From assembly GCF_001669775.1 (NCBI RefSeq), contig NZ_LXWK01000015.1, positions 990,327 through 1,054,326 on the forward strand: a stretch of 64,000 nucleotides of DNA. The letters are read 5' to 3'. Positions 50,665 to 59,011 of this stretch are shown piece by piece. The notes under the pieces are model-generated. The model was given only the letters and a program-made list of their open reading frames with translations. It searched no databases and was not told where the DNA came from. The translations under genes were made by a program, and so were the position numbers. Position 1 is the first letter of the stretch, and each line of letters starts with the position of its first letter. Source of the stretch: Rheinheimera sp. SA_1 (GTDB lineage Bacteria > Pseudomonadota > Gammaproteobacteria > Enterobacterales > Alteromonadaceae).

Positions 50665-51939
50665 TTAAGGTAACAACTTGGTTGGCGTCATTCTTTGCAA
50701 CAAAATCATGCCATCAAAACGTTGTTGCGCCTGTTGCCAGCTTAACCTGCTCTTATATTCATGTCCCCACAATTGCTGTGACGGCATTGAATTTTGTTGC
50801 AAGGGTACAAACACGTCACCTCCTGCCTGTCTGGTTAGCGTGTCTTCCAGCATAGGTTCGCTACTTTTGACGGCAATTTCCTGCAGATCGCGAAAATCGA
50901 TATAACTACCCTGGGCGCCCGAAAAATGCAGCACATAGCTATTTTTCAACGTCTGTTCCGCCAGCGCTGCTGTCAGATTTGCCACGGCTAAACGTTGCGC
51001 CACCGGTGTTTGCGGTGCGTTTAATGCATTTTGAAACCCGCCCAGTCGGTTCAGATGAATGTAATGCCCCCACACGATAACCTTGCGTCCGGCGTACTGA
51101 TGATCAATGAGCCATTGTAAATTAGCGGCCATCGCCAGATCATGCTCATCGAAGCGTCGTAGCTGCCAGCTCACCAACGCCATTTGCCGCAGACTGGCAT
51201 TGATCCGATACCAAAAACCGGCGTCAAGTGCTGCCCCCGTCAGTTTCCCTGGCTGCAACATAGCTGCAATAGATTGATTCATAATCAAAAATTGCTGCTG
51301 AATAGCGGGGGTCGCAGCAGTCATTTTTCCGTCGAGCAACTGCTGGATCTGCTTTAAATAAGCTTCTGATTGCAATTGAGGAACAAATTTTTGCAATATC
51401 TGACGGAATTCCGGCACCAGACGCGAAATCGACATAGTACCGCTGAATCGACCATCAAATCCGGCCAGCACCAGGGGCCGTGCAGTTGTTCTGGCATGGT
51501 TGAGGTAATGTAATAGTGGCTGCATTTGTTGGCTGCGGGCATACATATAAAACATGTTACCCAGTGCTATATCTGCAAGATGCTGTGGCGATTGCCAGAT
51601 TTTATCCAGATCAAACAAACCACTTTCCATCACCAACACATCAAAACCTTTGTGCTGATGCAGATAACGCACAATCCGGCTTTTATAGGCAAACACATTA
51701 CCTTCACCATGAGTCAGTTCGTCCAGCATCACCAGGCTTTTAGTGCCGATAGCTTCACCAAGCACTGCAAGATCGGCGAAATCATCCGGTTTGTTTAACA
51801 TCGGATCTGTAGCACTTAAACTACGCAGGGGATGGGAGGTAATTTCTGCCGTCGCTGGCAAAGTTATCAGACTGAATGTCAGGATCAGGGCTAACAGCCT
51901 GCCTCTTTTTTTGCCTCTGTATATGGTACTTGAGTTCAT
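50665..51939 (-). CDS. Exported erythromycin-esterase-like protein
   Basis: A 424-residue protein with a signal peptide (LLALILTFSLITLPATAE) and an EreA/EreB-like fold: GTKSLVMLDELTHGEGNVFAYKSR and GFDVLVMESGLFD near residues 65-110, HARTTARPLVLAGFDGRF, and IVWGHYIHLNRLG. The family hydrolyses macrolide lactones in some members, but most environmental homologues have other, unknown substrates. The canonical GEATHG catalytic segment is altered here to DELTHGEG, so resistance cannot be claimed. It may share regulation with the LytTR gene. Confidence 0.75.
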   Translation of the reverse strand: MNSSTIYRGKKRGRLLALILTFSLITLPATAEITSHPLRSLSATDPMLNKPDDFADLAVLGEAIGTKSLVMLDELTHGEGNVFAYKSRIVRYLHQHKGFDVLVMESGLFDLDKIWQSPQHLADIALGNMFYMYARSQQMQPLLHYLNHARTTARPLVLAGFDGRFSGTMSISRLVPEFRQILQKFVPQLQSEAYLKQIQQLLDGKMTAATPAIQQQFLIMNQSIAAMLQPGKLTGAALDAGFWYRINASLRQMALVSWQLRRFDEHDLAMAANLQWLIDHQYAGRKVIVWGHYIHLNRLGGFQNALNAPQTPVAQRLAVANLTAALAEQTLKNSYVLHFSGAQGSYIDFRDLQEIAVKSSEPMLEDTLTRQAGGDVFVPLQQNSMPSQQLWGHEYKSRLSWQQAQQRFDGMILLQRMTPTKLLP

Positions 51940-52074
51940 TGAATGCGTTTTTATTTGGACAGATAACGACTATCTTGCATGAAGTGCACAGGTCAGCGGC
52001 AGCAATCTGTGATGAATATCCGACCCGGGTGACCAATGACGGCATTTTCGCCATGCCGTACATTTCTGGATATA

Positions 52075-52099
52075 TAAAAAAGGCAGCCTCTCGGCTGCC
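52075..52099 (-). terminator. aceA terminator
   Basis: On the minus strand GGCAGCC-GAGA-GGCTGCC-TTTTTT, about 160 bp beyond the isocitrate lyase stop. Confidence 0.75.
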
Positions 52100-52261
52100 A
52101 AAGTCGTTCAGACTTATCAGTCCTACCCTCGACCACGTAAAAATCTGCAATTTTAATCAGTAATGTCTATCAGCAATATTCAGGGCGATGAGACCCTCAT
52201 CCACACCGCCCTGCTCTTCAACTAACGGTCCTCAGTTCACAACTTCTTAAATCAGTTCCCC

Positions 52262-53857
52262 TCAGAACTGATTCATGGTGTTGTGTTTACCGCCAGCTTT
52301 GAGTGCAGCTTCGCCGGCAAAGTACTCTTTGTGGTCATCGCCAATGTCAGAGCCTGACATATTCTGGTGTTTGACACAGGCGATGCCCTGACGGATTTCC
52401 TGCCGTTGTACCCCTTTGACGTAGCCCAGCATACCTGCAGCGCCAAAGTATTCTTTCGCCAGATTGTCAGTTGACAAAGCTGCTGTGTGATAAGTCGGCA
52501 AGGTGATCAGGTGGTGGAAAATACCGGCCCGTTTGGCTCCATCTGCCTGGAAGGTACGAATACGCTCGTCCGCTTCCAATGCTAAATCGGTGCTGTCGTA
52601 GTCGACACTCATCAGCTTAGCTCTGTCATAAGCCGCCACATCTTTGCCATCCGCTTGCCATGCATCAAACACTTGCTGGCGGAAATTCAGCGTCCAGTTA
52701 AAGGACGGGCTGTTGTTGTAAACCAGCTTGGCATTTGGCACCACGGCACGGATCCGGTCTACCATTTCAGCAATCTGGCCTACATGCGGCTTTTCGGTTT
52801 CGATCCACAACAAATCAGCACCATGTTGCAGTGACGTAATACAGTCGAGCACTACGCGGTCAACGCCTGAGCCTTGTTTAAATTGGAACAAACCGCTTTG
52901 CAGGCGTTTTGGTTTGAGCAGTTTGCCATTGGCTTTGACGACCACATCACCGTTTTGAATATCAGCGGCCGATTCGATGTAATCACCATCCAGGAATGCA
53001 TTGTATAAATCGCCTAAATCACCCGGCTCGTTGGTCACGGCAATTTGTTTGGTCAGGCCAGCGCCGAGTGAATCGGTGCGCGCCACAATAATACCGTTTT
53101 CGATGCCTAATTCTAAAAAGGCGTAACGCACCGCATTAATTTTTGCCAGGAAATCGGCATGTGGCACTGTCACTTTGCCGTCCTGGTGACCACATTGTTT
53201 TTCATCCGACACCTGGTTTTCAATCTGAATGGCGCAAGCACCGGCTTCAATCATTTTCTTCGCCAGCAAATACGTTGCTTCAGCATTACCAAAACCGGCG
53301 TCAATGTCGGCAATAATCGGCACTACATGGGTTTCGAAGCTGTCGATCTTGCCTTGTACTGCGGCAACTTTAGTTTGGTCATCTGCGGCGCGGGCTGCGT
53401 CCAACTCATTAAATAAGCCACCTAATTCACGCGCATCGGCTTGGCGTAAGAAGGTATACAGCTCTTCAATTAACGCTGGCACTGCGGTTTTTTCATGCAT
53501 CGACTGGTCAGGCTGCGGGCCAAACTCTGAGCGCAGCGCAGCAATCATCCAGCCGGATAAATACAGGTAACGGCGTTTGGTGCTGCCAAAATGTTTTTTA
53601 ATGGCAATGAGTTTTTGCTGACCGATAAAGCCGTGCCAGCAGCCCAACGATTGGGTGTATTGGCTGCTATCCGCATCATAGGCAGCCATATCAGCACGCA
53701 TAATGTCGGCGGTGTACTGGGCGATTTGCAGGCCGGTCTTAAAGCGATTTTGCAACTGCATCCGGGCGGCATATTCTGCGCTGATGGCATTCCAGGCACT
53801 GCCCTGTGCTTGCAGGGTCTGCTCAAGTGTTTTGATATTCTGTTGATAAGCTGACAT
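52262..53857 (-). CDS. aceA: Isocitrate lyase
   Basis: A 531-residue enzyme of the long (Pseudomonas-type) class, splitting isocitrate into succinate and glyoxylate. Motifs: the active-site Cys region KQCGHQDGK (variant of KKCGH), PIIADIDAGFGNAEATYLLAK for Mg binding, and IVARTDSLGA. Later segments include FNWTLNFRQQVFDAW, which supplies catalytic-loop residues. AGAGGA lies before the ATG. With aceB it forms the glyoxylate shunt needed for growth on acetate and fatty acids. The divergent LysR-type gene between aceA and aceB is the likely regulator. Confidence 0.96.
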   Translation of the reverse strand: MSAYQQNIKTLEQTLQAQGSAWNAISAEYAARMQLQNRFKTGLQIAQYTADIMRADMAAYDADSSQYTQSLGCWHGFIGQQKLIAIKKHFGSTKRRYLYLSGWMIAALRSEFGPQPDQSMHEKTAVPALIEELYTFLRQADARELGGLFNELDAARAADDQTKVAAVQGKIDSFETHVVPIIADIDAGFGNAEATYLLAKKMIEAGACAIQIENQVSDEKQCGHQDGKVTVPHADFLAKINAVRYAFLELGIENGIIVARTDSLGAGLTKQIAVTNEPGDLGDLYNAFLDGDYIESAADIQNGDVVVKANGKLLKPKRLQSGLFQFKQGSGVDRVVLDCITSLQHGADLLWIETEKPHVGQIAEMVDRIRAVVPNAKLVYNNSPSFNWTLNFRQQVFDAWQADGKDVAAYDRAKLMSVDYDSTDLALEADERIRTFQADGAKRAGIFHHLITLPTYHTAALSTDNLAKEYFGAAGMLGYVKGVQRQEIRQGIACVKHQNMSGSDIGDDHKEYFAGEAALKAGGKHNTMNQF

Positions 53858-54031
53858 GGCGGTATCCTCTGGTTTTGCATCACGCTGTAAGTTGGTTACG
53901 TCAGCGAGCCAAGTTGTTTGTCTTGCTGTTGCTAAACACTATAGGGATCAAATTCTCAATTCATGAAGCTGATTTTTTTGATTCTCGCCATTCATTGTGT
54001 GAATATATACCAAGGCAAAGCGGAGATCGGC

Positions 54032-54973
54032 ATGAACATCAGTAAAATCGATTTAAACCTGTTGGTGTACCTGGACGTGTTACTGCGGGAAAAGAACGTC
54101 ACACGCGCCGCTAACCAGCTCAGCATCACGCAACCGGCGATGAGCAATGGCCTGAAACGGCTGCGCGATTTACTGAATGATCCGATCCTGGTTCGCACCA
54201 GCGACGGTATGGTGCCGACCGAACGCGCAAAAGAATTAGCGCCGGTGGTACGCGGTATTCTACTAACGCTGGAAGAAACCTTACAGCCGAATAAAGATTT
54301 TGAACCCGAGCACAGCCATCGGGTGTTTCGGATCATGGCCAGCGATTATGCGGCTTCTACTTTAATCCCAGCCCTGCTGAAACGCTTACGGGCGCAGGCT
54401 CCCGGCACCTCGCTGGATATTATGACTCCCTCTGATGTGACCTTTCATGATGTCGAAAATGGCCGGGTCGATATGGCGATTAACCGCTTTGACCAGCTGC
54501 CACAATCGTTTCACCAGAAGACGATTTGGCGCGATAGTTTTGCTTGTCTGGTGCACAAACAAAACCCCATTCTGGCCAACTTCAACCTAGATAGTTACTT
54601 AAAAGGCCAGCATATCTGGGTCAGTAAAACCGGTTTTGGTGTCGGTGTTGGCATGGATCCGGCGGACGTGCAAAAGCTGGGTTGGGTAGATGAAGCCTTA
54701 GCGAAATTTGGTAAACAACGTAATATCAGCGTGTTTACCCGTAACTATCACGTCGCGATGCATCTGGCAGTGGAAACCGATTTGATTGCCACATTGCCAT
54801 CACGCGCGGCTGGACTATACAAAAACGACAGCACCATGCAGGTGCTTGATCCACCTTTTCCAATCCCGTCGATTGAGCTGAAAATGATCTGGAGCCCGTT
54901 ATTGCATCAGGATGCCAGTCATATCTGGCTGCGCCGGCTTATCGTGGAAATAGCGGATGAATTGACGCACTAA
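54032..54973 (+). CDS. LysR-family transcriptional regulator
   Basis: A 313-residue LysR protein: an N-terminal winged helix-turn-helix (about 5-65) with LLVYLDVLLREKNVTRAANQLSITQPAMSNGLKRLR, then LVRTSDGMVPTERA, and an effector-binding PBP2-like domain (RVFRIMASDYAASTLIPALL). ATG 54032 is chosen because GGAGATC lies upstream and family members start with the HTH; the longer frame at 53963 is not favoured. It sits between divergent aceA and convergent aceB, so a role in glyoxylate-shunt control is likely but inferred from position only. Effector unknown. Confidence 0.9.
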   Translation: MNISKIDLNLLVYLDVLLREKNVTRAANQLSITQPAMSNGLKRLRDLLNDPILVRTSDGMVPTERAKELAPVVRGILLTLEETLQPNKDFEPEHSHRVFRIMASDYAASTLIPALLKRLRAQAPGTSLDIMTPSDVTFHDVENGRVDMAINRFDQLPQSFHQKTIWRDSFACLVHKQNPILANFNLDSYLKGQHIWVSKTGFGVGVGMDPADVQKLGWVDEALAKFGKQRNISVFTRNYHVAMHLAVETDLIATLPSRAAGLYKNDSTMQVLDPPFPIPSIELKMIWSPLLHQDASHIWLRRLIVEIADELTH

Positions 54974-55011
54974 CTACATTTCTGCCGCGTGTTGACAGTC
55001 ATTTCTGTAAC

Positions 55012-55036
55012 GAAAAAGCGGGGCCGAAGCCCCGCT
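55012..55036 (-). terminator. aceB/LysR bidirectional terminator
   Basis: GCGGGGC-CGAA-GCCCCGC with A-run on the left, so T-run on the minus strand, about 5 bp after the aceB stop. Confidence 0.85.
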
Positions 55037-55040
55037 CTGT

Positions 55041-56636
55041 TTACCCTAATAACTCATAAGCTGGCAGGGTTAGGAAGTCCACCAACTCATCAGCCGTAGT
55101 GATACTTAAAAGCAATCCAGCGGCTTTGTCAAAGCTTTGTTGTTGCCATAACTCGTCGCCAACTTCAGCTTTCACCACCAACGACTCCTCTGCCAGCATC
55201 TGACTAAATAAGGCTTTGTCGATTAACTTGCCATTAGACAATGACTTACCGTGTTTGATCCATTGCCAGATTGAAGTTCTGGAAATCTCCGCTGTCGCCG
55301 CATCTTCCATCAAACCATAAATCGGCACACAACCTTTTCCGCTGATCCAGGCGGCAATATATTGCAGCGCCACCCGGATATTGGTTCGCATGCCAGCTTC
55401 GGTGCGCTCACCTTCGGAAGGCTGTAATAAATCGGCGGCAGTAATTGGCGCATCATCGGCGCGCGAAATATGCAGCTGGTTAGGCTTATCAGCAAGTTTG
55501 GCGTTAAACACTGCATTTGCTGTTGCCGCGAGCCCCGGATGCGCCACCCAGGTGCCGTCATGGCCGTTGTTGGCTTCGAGGCTTTTATCGGCCGTTACTT
55601 TGGCCAGAATGGCTTCATTTTGCACGGCATCTTTAGCCGGAATAAAAGCCGCCATACCGCCCATTGCCAGCGCACCACGCTTGTGACAGGTTTTGATTAA
55701 TAACCGCGAATAAGCACTTAAAAACGGCTGATTCATAGTCACAACTTGACGATCTGGCAAAACCCGGTCCGGATGATTTTTTAACGTCTTGATATAACTG
55801 AAAATATAGTCCCAGCGACCACAATTCAGTGCCACGATGTGATCTTTCAGGCTATACAGAATTTCGTCCATTTCAAATACCGCAGGCAAAGTTTCAATCA
55901 GCACTGTGGCGCGTACGGTGCCGATAGGCTGGCTAAAATAACTTTGGGCAAAGCGGAAAACATCATCCCACCATTTGGCTTCATGATGGCTTTGCAGTTT
56001 CGGTAAATAGTAGTAAACGCCGGAGCCTGTGGCCAAACGATGTTGATAATTATGGAAAAAGTACAACGCAAAATCGGTCAGCGAACCGGGGATTTGCTCA
56101 CCATCAACCGTTAAATGACGCTCCCACAAGTGCAAACCACGCACCCGTGCAATCAACAGTGCCGGATTATCGCGCAAGGCATATTGTTTTCCAGATGCCG
56201 GATCTTCATAGCTAATCGACCCTAAATTGGCATCTTTGAGGTTAATCTGACCTTCAATCACCCCACTCCAGCTTGGTGCCTGCGAATCTTCAAAATCTGC
56301 CATAAACACTTTTACATCAGCATTCAGCGCATTAATGATCATTTTCCGATCCACCGGCCCGGTAATTTCGACTCTGCGGTCCTGTAAATCGCCCGGGATG
56401 GCAGCGACTTGCCAGTCAGCAGTACGGATAGCGGCAGTTTCTGGCAGGAAATCTGGTAAAGCACCACCGTCATAACGTGCCTGCACCTGTTGCCGGGTTG
56501 CCAGCAAGCTTTTCAGTTGCGGTCTGAAGGCTCTGACCAGCGACACCAGAAAGGAGCAGGCTTCATCCGTCAGGATGTCATCATAAGCCGGTTGCATCGC
56601 TCCGTGGATGGTTAATTGCGCGCGTTCTATTGTCAT
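55041..56636 (-). CDS. aceB: Malate synthase A
   Basis: A 531-residue enzyme joining glyoxylate and acetyl-CoA to malate in the glyoxylate shunt. Family segments include DVKVFMADFEDSQAPSW, TVRATVLIETLPAVFEMDEI (catalytic Glu and Arg), LNCGRWDYIFSYIK, ALAMGGMAAFIPAK and DGTWVAHPGLA. Length is typical for the AceB form (MSA), not the longer GlcB form. AAGGA lies before the ATG. Separated from aceA by the LysR gene; all three probably form one functional unit. Confidence 0.96.
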   Translation of the reverse strand: MTIERAQLTIHGAMQPAYDDILTDEACSFLVSLVRAFRPQLKSLLATRQQVQARYDGGALPDFLPETAAIRTADWQVAAIPGDLQDRRVEITGPVDRKMIINALNADVKVFMADFEDSQAPSWSGVIEGQINLKDANLGSISYEDPASGKQYALRDNPALLIARVRGLHLWERHLTVDGEQIPGSLTDFALYFFHNYQHRLATGSGVYYYLPKLQSHHEAKWWDDVFRFAQSYFSQPIGTVRATVLIETLPAVFEMDEILYSLKDHIVALNCGRWDYIFSYIKTLKNHPDRVLPDRQVVTMNQPFLSAYSRLLIKTCHKRGALAMGGMAAFIPAKDAVQNEAILAKVTADKSLEANNGHDGTWVAHPGLAATANAVFNAKLADKPNQLHISRADDAPITAADLLQPSEGERTEAGMRTNIRVALQYIAAWISGKGCVPIYGLMEDAATAEISRTSIWQWIKHGKSLSNGKLIDKALFSQMLAEESLVVKAEVGDELWQQQSFDKAAGLLLSITTADELVDFLTLPAYELLG

Positions 56637-56928
56637 GATCCGGTCCTTTTTTTGCTTTGCCTGAGAGAAGCAGGCGATATCAATACACGATGGCTACAGA
56701 ATTAGTTTATCGGGACATATACCACCCGCTGCCGATCACTATAAGCGCAAACCAGCATCACACCATTATCATCGTCATTAATATCAGCAATGGCAGGCAT
56801 CAATTTAAAAAATGAAGCTTTTGAATAATTCGTTTAGGTTCTGGCACAACTTCTGCAAAGTCATTGCTGGAAACTGATGTCAAATGGCAATAGTTGCCTT
56901 GAGAGTCAAATTTTTGTCAGAGGTCGAT

Positions 56929-57549
56929 ATGGAATTTATTATCATTTTACTGGTGTTGCTGGCAGCGGTCGCTGCTTTCATTGTTACCCGCTTTATTAAT
57001 CATGGAAATCCATTCCCTTTTACAAAACGTGGCCAGTTGTTTACTCAAATAGAGCGGTCTTTTTTATCATTACTGGAAAAAGCAGTAGGCGATAAATATA
57101 AAATTATCAACCGGGTAAAATTGGCTGACATCTTGGAATTAAAAGATAATGCCGATGCTAAAACCCGTCGCACAGCCTTATTAAAGTTAAATGCCAAGTA
57201 TCTGGACTACGTGCTGGTTGATAGCACTGACATGAGCATTGTTGCAGTCGTCGATTTGGTGAATAACAGCAATAAAGCCGGGCATAAAGCCATTCCGGAC
57301 TGGTTTGTCAGTGGCGCGTTGGAAGCATCCGGCATTCCCTATATACGAATGAAAATTAAAGCAGGTTACAGTGTGGCCGATATACAACAAGGTCTGGCTG
57401 CAAAACTCGGTAAATTACCTGCAGTACCAGAGCCGATGATCAAAGGCACGATGAAAAAAGGTCCAACCCGGCCAGTACGCCCTTTGACCCCGGTACTGTC
57501 ACAGTCGCAATTAAAAGCCAGCTCCACTGCCTTAGTGCAAATCTCGTAA
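56929..57549 (+). CDS. DUF2726 membrane-anchored protein
   Basis: A 206-residue protein with an N-terminal membrane helix (FIIILLVLLAAVAAFIVT). Its DUF2726 domain shows FLSLLEKAVGDKYKIINRVKLADIL, YVLVDSTDMSIVAVVDLVNN and SGALEASGIPYIRMKIKAGY. DUF2726 is related to topoisomerase-associated and nuclease-like folds, but no catalytic role is shown. The C-terminal ~40 residues are Pro/Lys-rich and probably disordered. ATG 56929 follows GAGGTC. About 290 bp upstream hold nothing else recognisable. Monocistronic, with a strong terminator. Confidence 0.85.
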   Translation: MEFIIILLVLLAAVAAFIVTRFINHGNPFPFTKRGQLFTQIERSFLSLLEKAVGDKYKIINRVKLADILELKDNADAKTRRTALLKLNAKYLDYVLVDSTDMSIVAVVDLVNNSNKAGHKAIPDWFVSGALEASGIPYIRMKIKAGYSVADIQQGLAAKLGKLPAVPEPMIKGTMKKGPTRPVRPLTPVLSQSQLKASSTALVQIS

Positions 57550-57610
57550 AACTGGCAACACAGAATCTTAACGCTTTGGAAGAATGAGTCACTCCGAGCG
57601 AAAAGCCCCG

Positions 57611-57642
57611 GCCCCGCTTGCTGCAACAAGCGGGGCTTTTTT
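57611..57642 (+). terminator. Terminator after the DUF2726 gene
   Basis: GCCCCGCTTG-CTGCAA-CAAGCGGGGC followed by TTTTTT. Confidence 0.9.
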
Positions 57643-57746
57643 ATGCTTTTTTTCCCCGTTTTTGCCAGACGGCCAGCAAAATCTATATTAAAGTTACTTA
57701 ATATAAGGCCGATAAGCGTTGTGATGTATTAGCATGGGGAGGTTCT

Positions 57747-57932
57747 ATGACTGAAGGCATCGGTGGCGCGGCAGTTAGCCAAGGCTACGAAATGTTGAGC
57801 CTGGCACTTGCCAAAACTCAGCAAAAACAAGAAGGTAAAATGACGATGCAGTTATTGGAGAGTGCGACTACCGCTTCTCCTGCATCATCACCTGTCGGAA
57901 ATCTCGGGCAGAATATTGACCTTCGTGTATGA
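57747..57932 (+). CDS. Small YjfB-like putative motility protein
   Basis: A 61-residue protein. A short helical N-terminal part with Met/Leu/Ala/Gln (EMLSLALAKTQQKQEGKMTMQLLES) and the ending NLGQNIDLRV resemble the YjfB (putative motility) family, whose members end in a similar LGxxID motif. The assignment is from pattern memory. A strong GGGGAGG site precedes the ATG, and a terminator starts 6 bp after the stop, so expression as a single small unit is well supported. No flagellar genes are nearby. Confidence 0.65.
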   Translation: MTEGIGGAAVSQGYEMLSLALAKTQQKQEGKMTMQLLESATTASPASSPVGNLGQNIDLRV

Positions 57933-57937
57933 AACTC

Positions 57938-57969
57938 AGGGCTTTACCAGTAATGGTAAAGCCCTTTTT
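57938..57969 (+). terminator. Terminator after the YjfB-like gene
   Basis: AGGGCTTTACC and GGTAAAGCCCT pair around a 6-nt loop, then TTTT. Confidence 0.9.
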
Positions 57970-58135
57970 CGTTTCTGCTAATGACTTTTCAAAAGACAAT
58001 TGTTTCTCTGCTTTTTCTGATGGTTCTGGCATCGGCATCCTGACCTGACACCAACTTCTGCTCACGCAATTCATAACTCATTCAGCCTATGGCGTCAAAA
58101 TAGAAACGGATTTTCAGCATTATTTGGAGTTTAAG

Positions 58136-58846
58136 ATGACGACCCCTAACACCGCCTGGATTTTAGGCGCCTGCTTTAGTTTTGGTTTAATTGCTGCCAG
58201 TTTCACATTAGGGCAACAATTAATGTCGATCAAATCACTGGAACGTACCGTCCAGGTCAAAGGCCTTTCAGAACGGGATATCGCCGCTGATACAGTCATT
58301 TGGCCAATCAAATTTAACGATGTGGGTAGCGACCTGCCGACTTTGGTCAGCAGCATCGAACGGAAAAACGAACAGGTGATTGCCTTTTTGAAGCTGCATG
58401 GGTTCAGCCCGGAAGAAATTTCAGTATCCGTGCCGGCGATTGTCGACCGGCAAGCTGGCTATCATGACGGCAATCCGAATCAGCCACGCTTTACAGCAAG
58501 CTCCATCGTCACGGTTTATAGTACCCATGTGGATATGGCACACGGCGCGATGCAAAAACTGATTGAGCTGAGCAAAAACGGCATCGCCATCACTGGTCAG
58601 GATTATGATAGCCGCGCGGAATTTCTATTCACCGGACTTAACAGTATTAAACCAGCGATGATTGAAGAAGCAACCCGCAATGCCCGAGAAGTCGCGGAAA
58701 AATTTGCCGCCGATTCAAATAGCCGCGTTGGTAAAATTAAGCAAGCAAATCAAGGCCAATTCACCATTGGTGACCGCGACAGCAGCACACCGCACATTAA
58801 AAAAGTACGGGTGGTTGCCACTGTTGATTATTACCTGGCTGACTAA
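58136..58846 (+). CDS. SIMPL-domain (DUF541) protein
   Basis: A 236-residue protein with an N-terminal membrane/signal helix (TAWILGACFSFGLIAASFTLG), then the SIMPL domain: RTVQVKGLSERDIAADTVIWPI, NEQVIAFLKLHGF, TASSIVTVYSTHVDMAHGAMQKL, and NAREVAEKFAADSNSRVGKI near the end. SIMPL proteins of this kind form oligomers in the envelope in related bacteria, and the role is not known. ATG 58136 has GGAG 7 nt upstream; the frame with TTG at 58124 is less likely. Single gene with a terminator. Confidence 0.88.
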   Translation: MTTPNTAWILGACFSFGLIAASFTLGQQLMSIKSLERTVQVKGLSERDIAADTVIWPIKFNDVGSDLPTLVSSIERKNEQVIAFLKLHGFSPEEISVSVPAIVDRQAGYHDGNPNQPRFTASSIVTVYSTHVDMAHGAMQKLIELSKNGIAITGQDYDSRAEFLFTGLNSIKPAMIEEATRNAREVAEKFAADSNSRVGKIKQANQGQFTIGDRDSSTPHIKKVRVVATVDYYLAD

Positions 58847-58892
58847 TAACTGACTTCAAAGCCTGATTTACAACACCTGATTTGCAACAGTC

Positions 58893-58919
58893 AAGGCCGC
58901 TTCATGTGGCCTTTATTTT
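58893..58919 (+). terminator. Terminator after the SIMPL gene
   Basis: AAGGCCGC-TTCAT-GTGGCCTT followed by TATTTT. Confidence 0.75.
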
Positions 58920-59011
58920 GCGCAACACAAATAGCCTCTCCACCAATGGCGATTCCCCAATATATAAACTAGAGTCAAAGTCATTGCCGCAGGACAAAGG
59001 ATGGCCTAAGC

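Noticed and set aside
50665..51939. Macrolide resistance gene
   Set aside because: The family match is general and the usual catalytic segment is altered, so resistance cannot be inferred from sequence.
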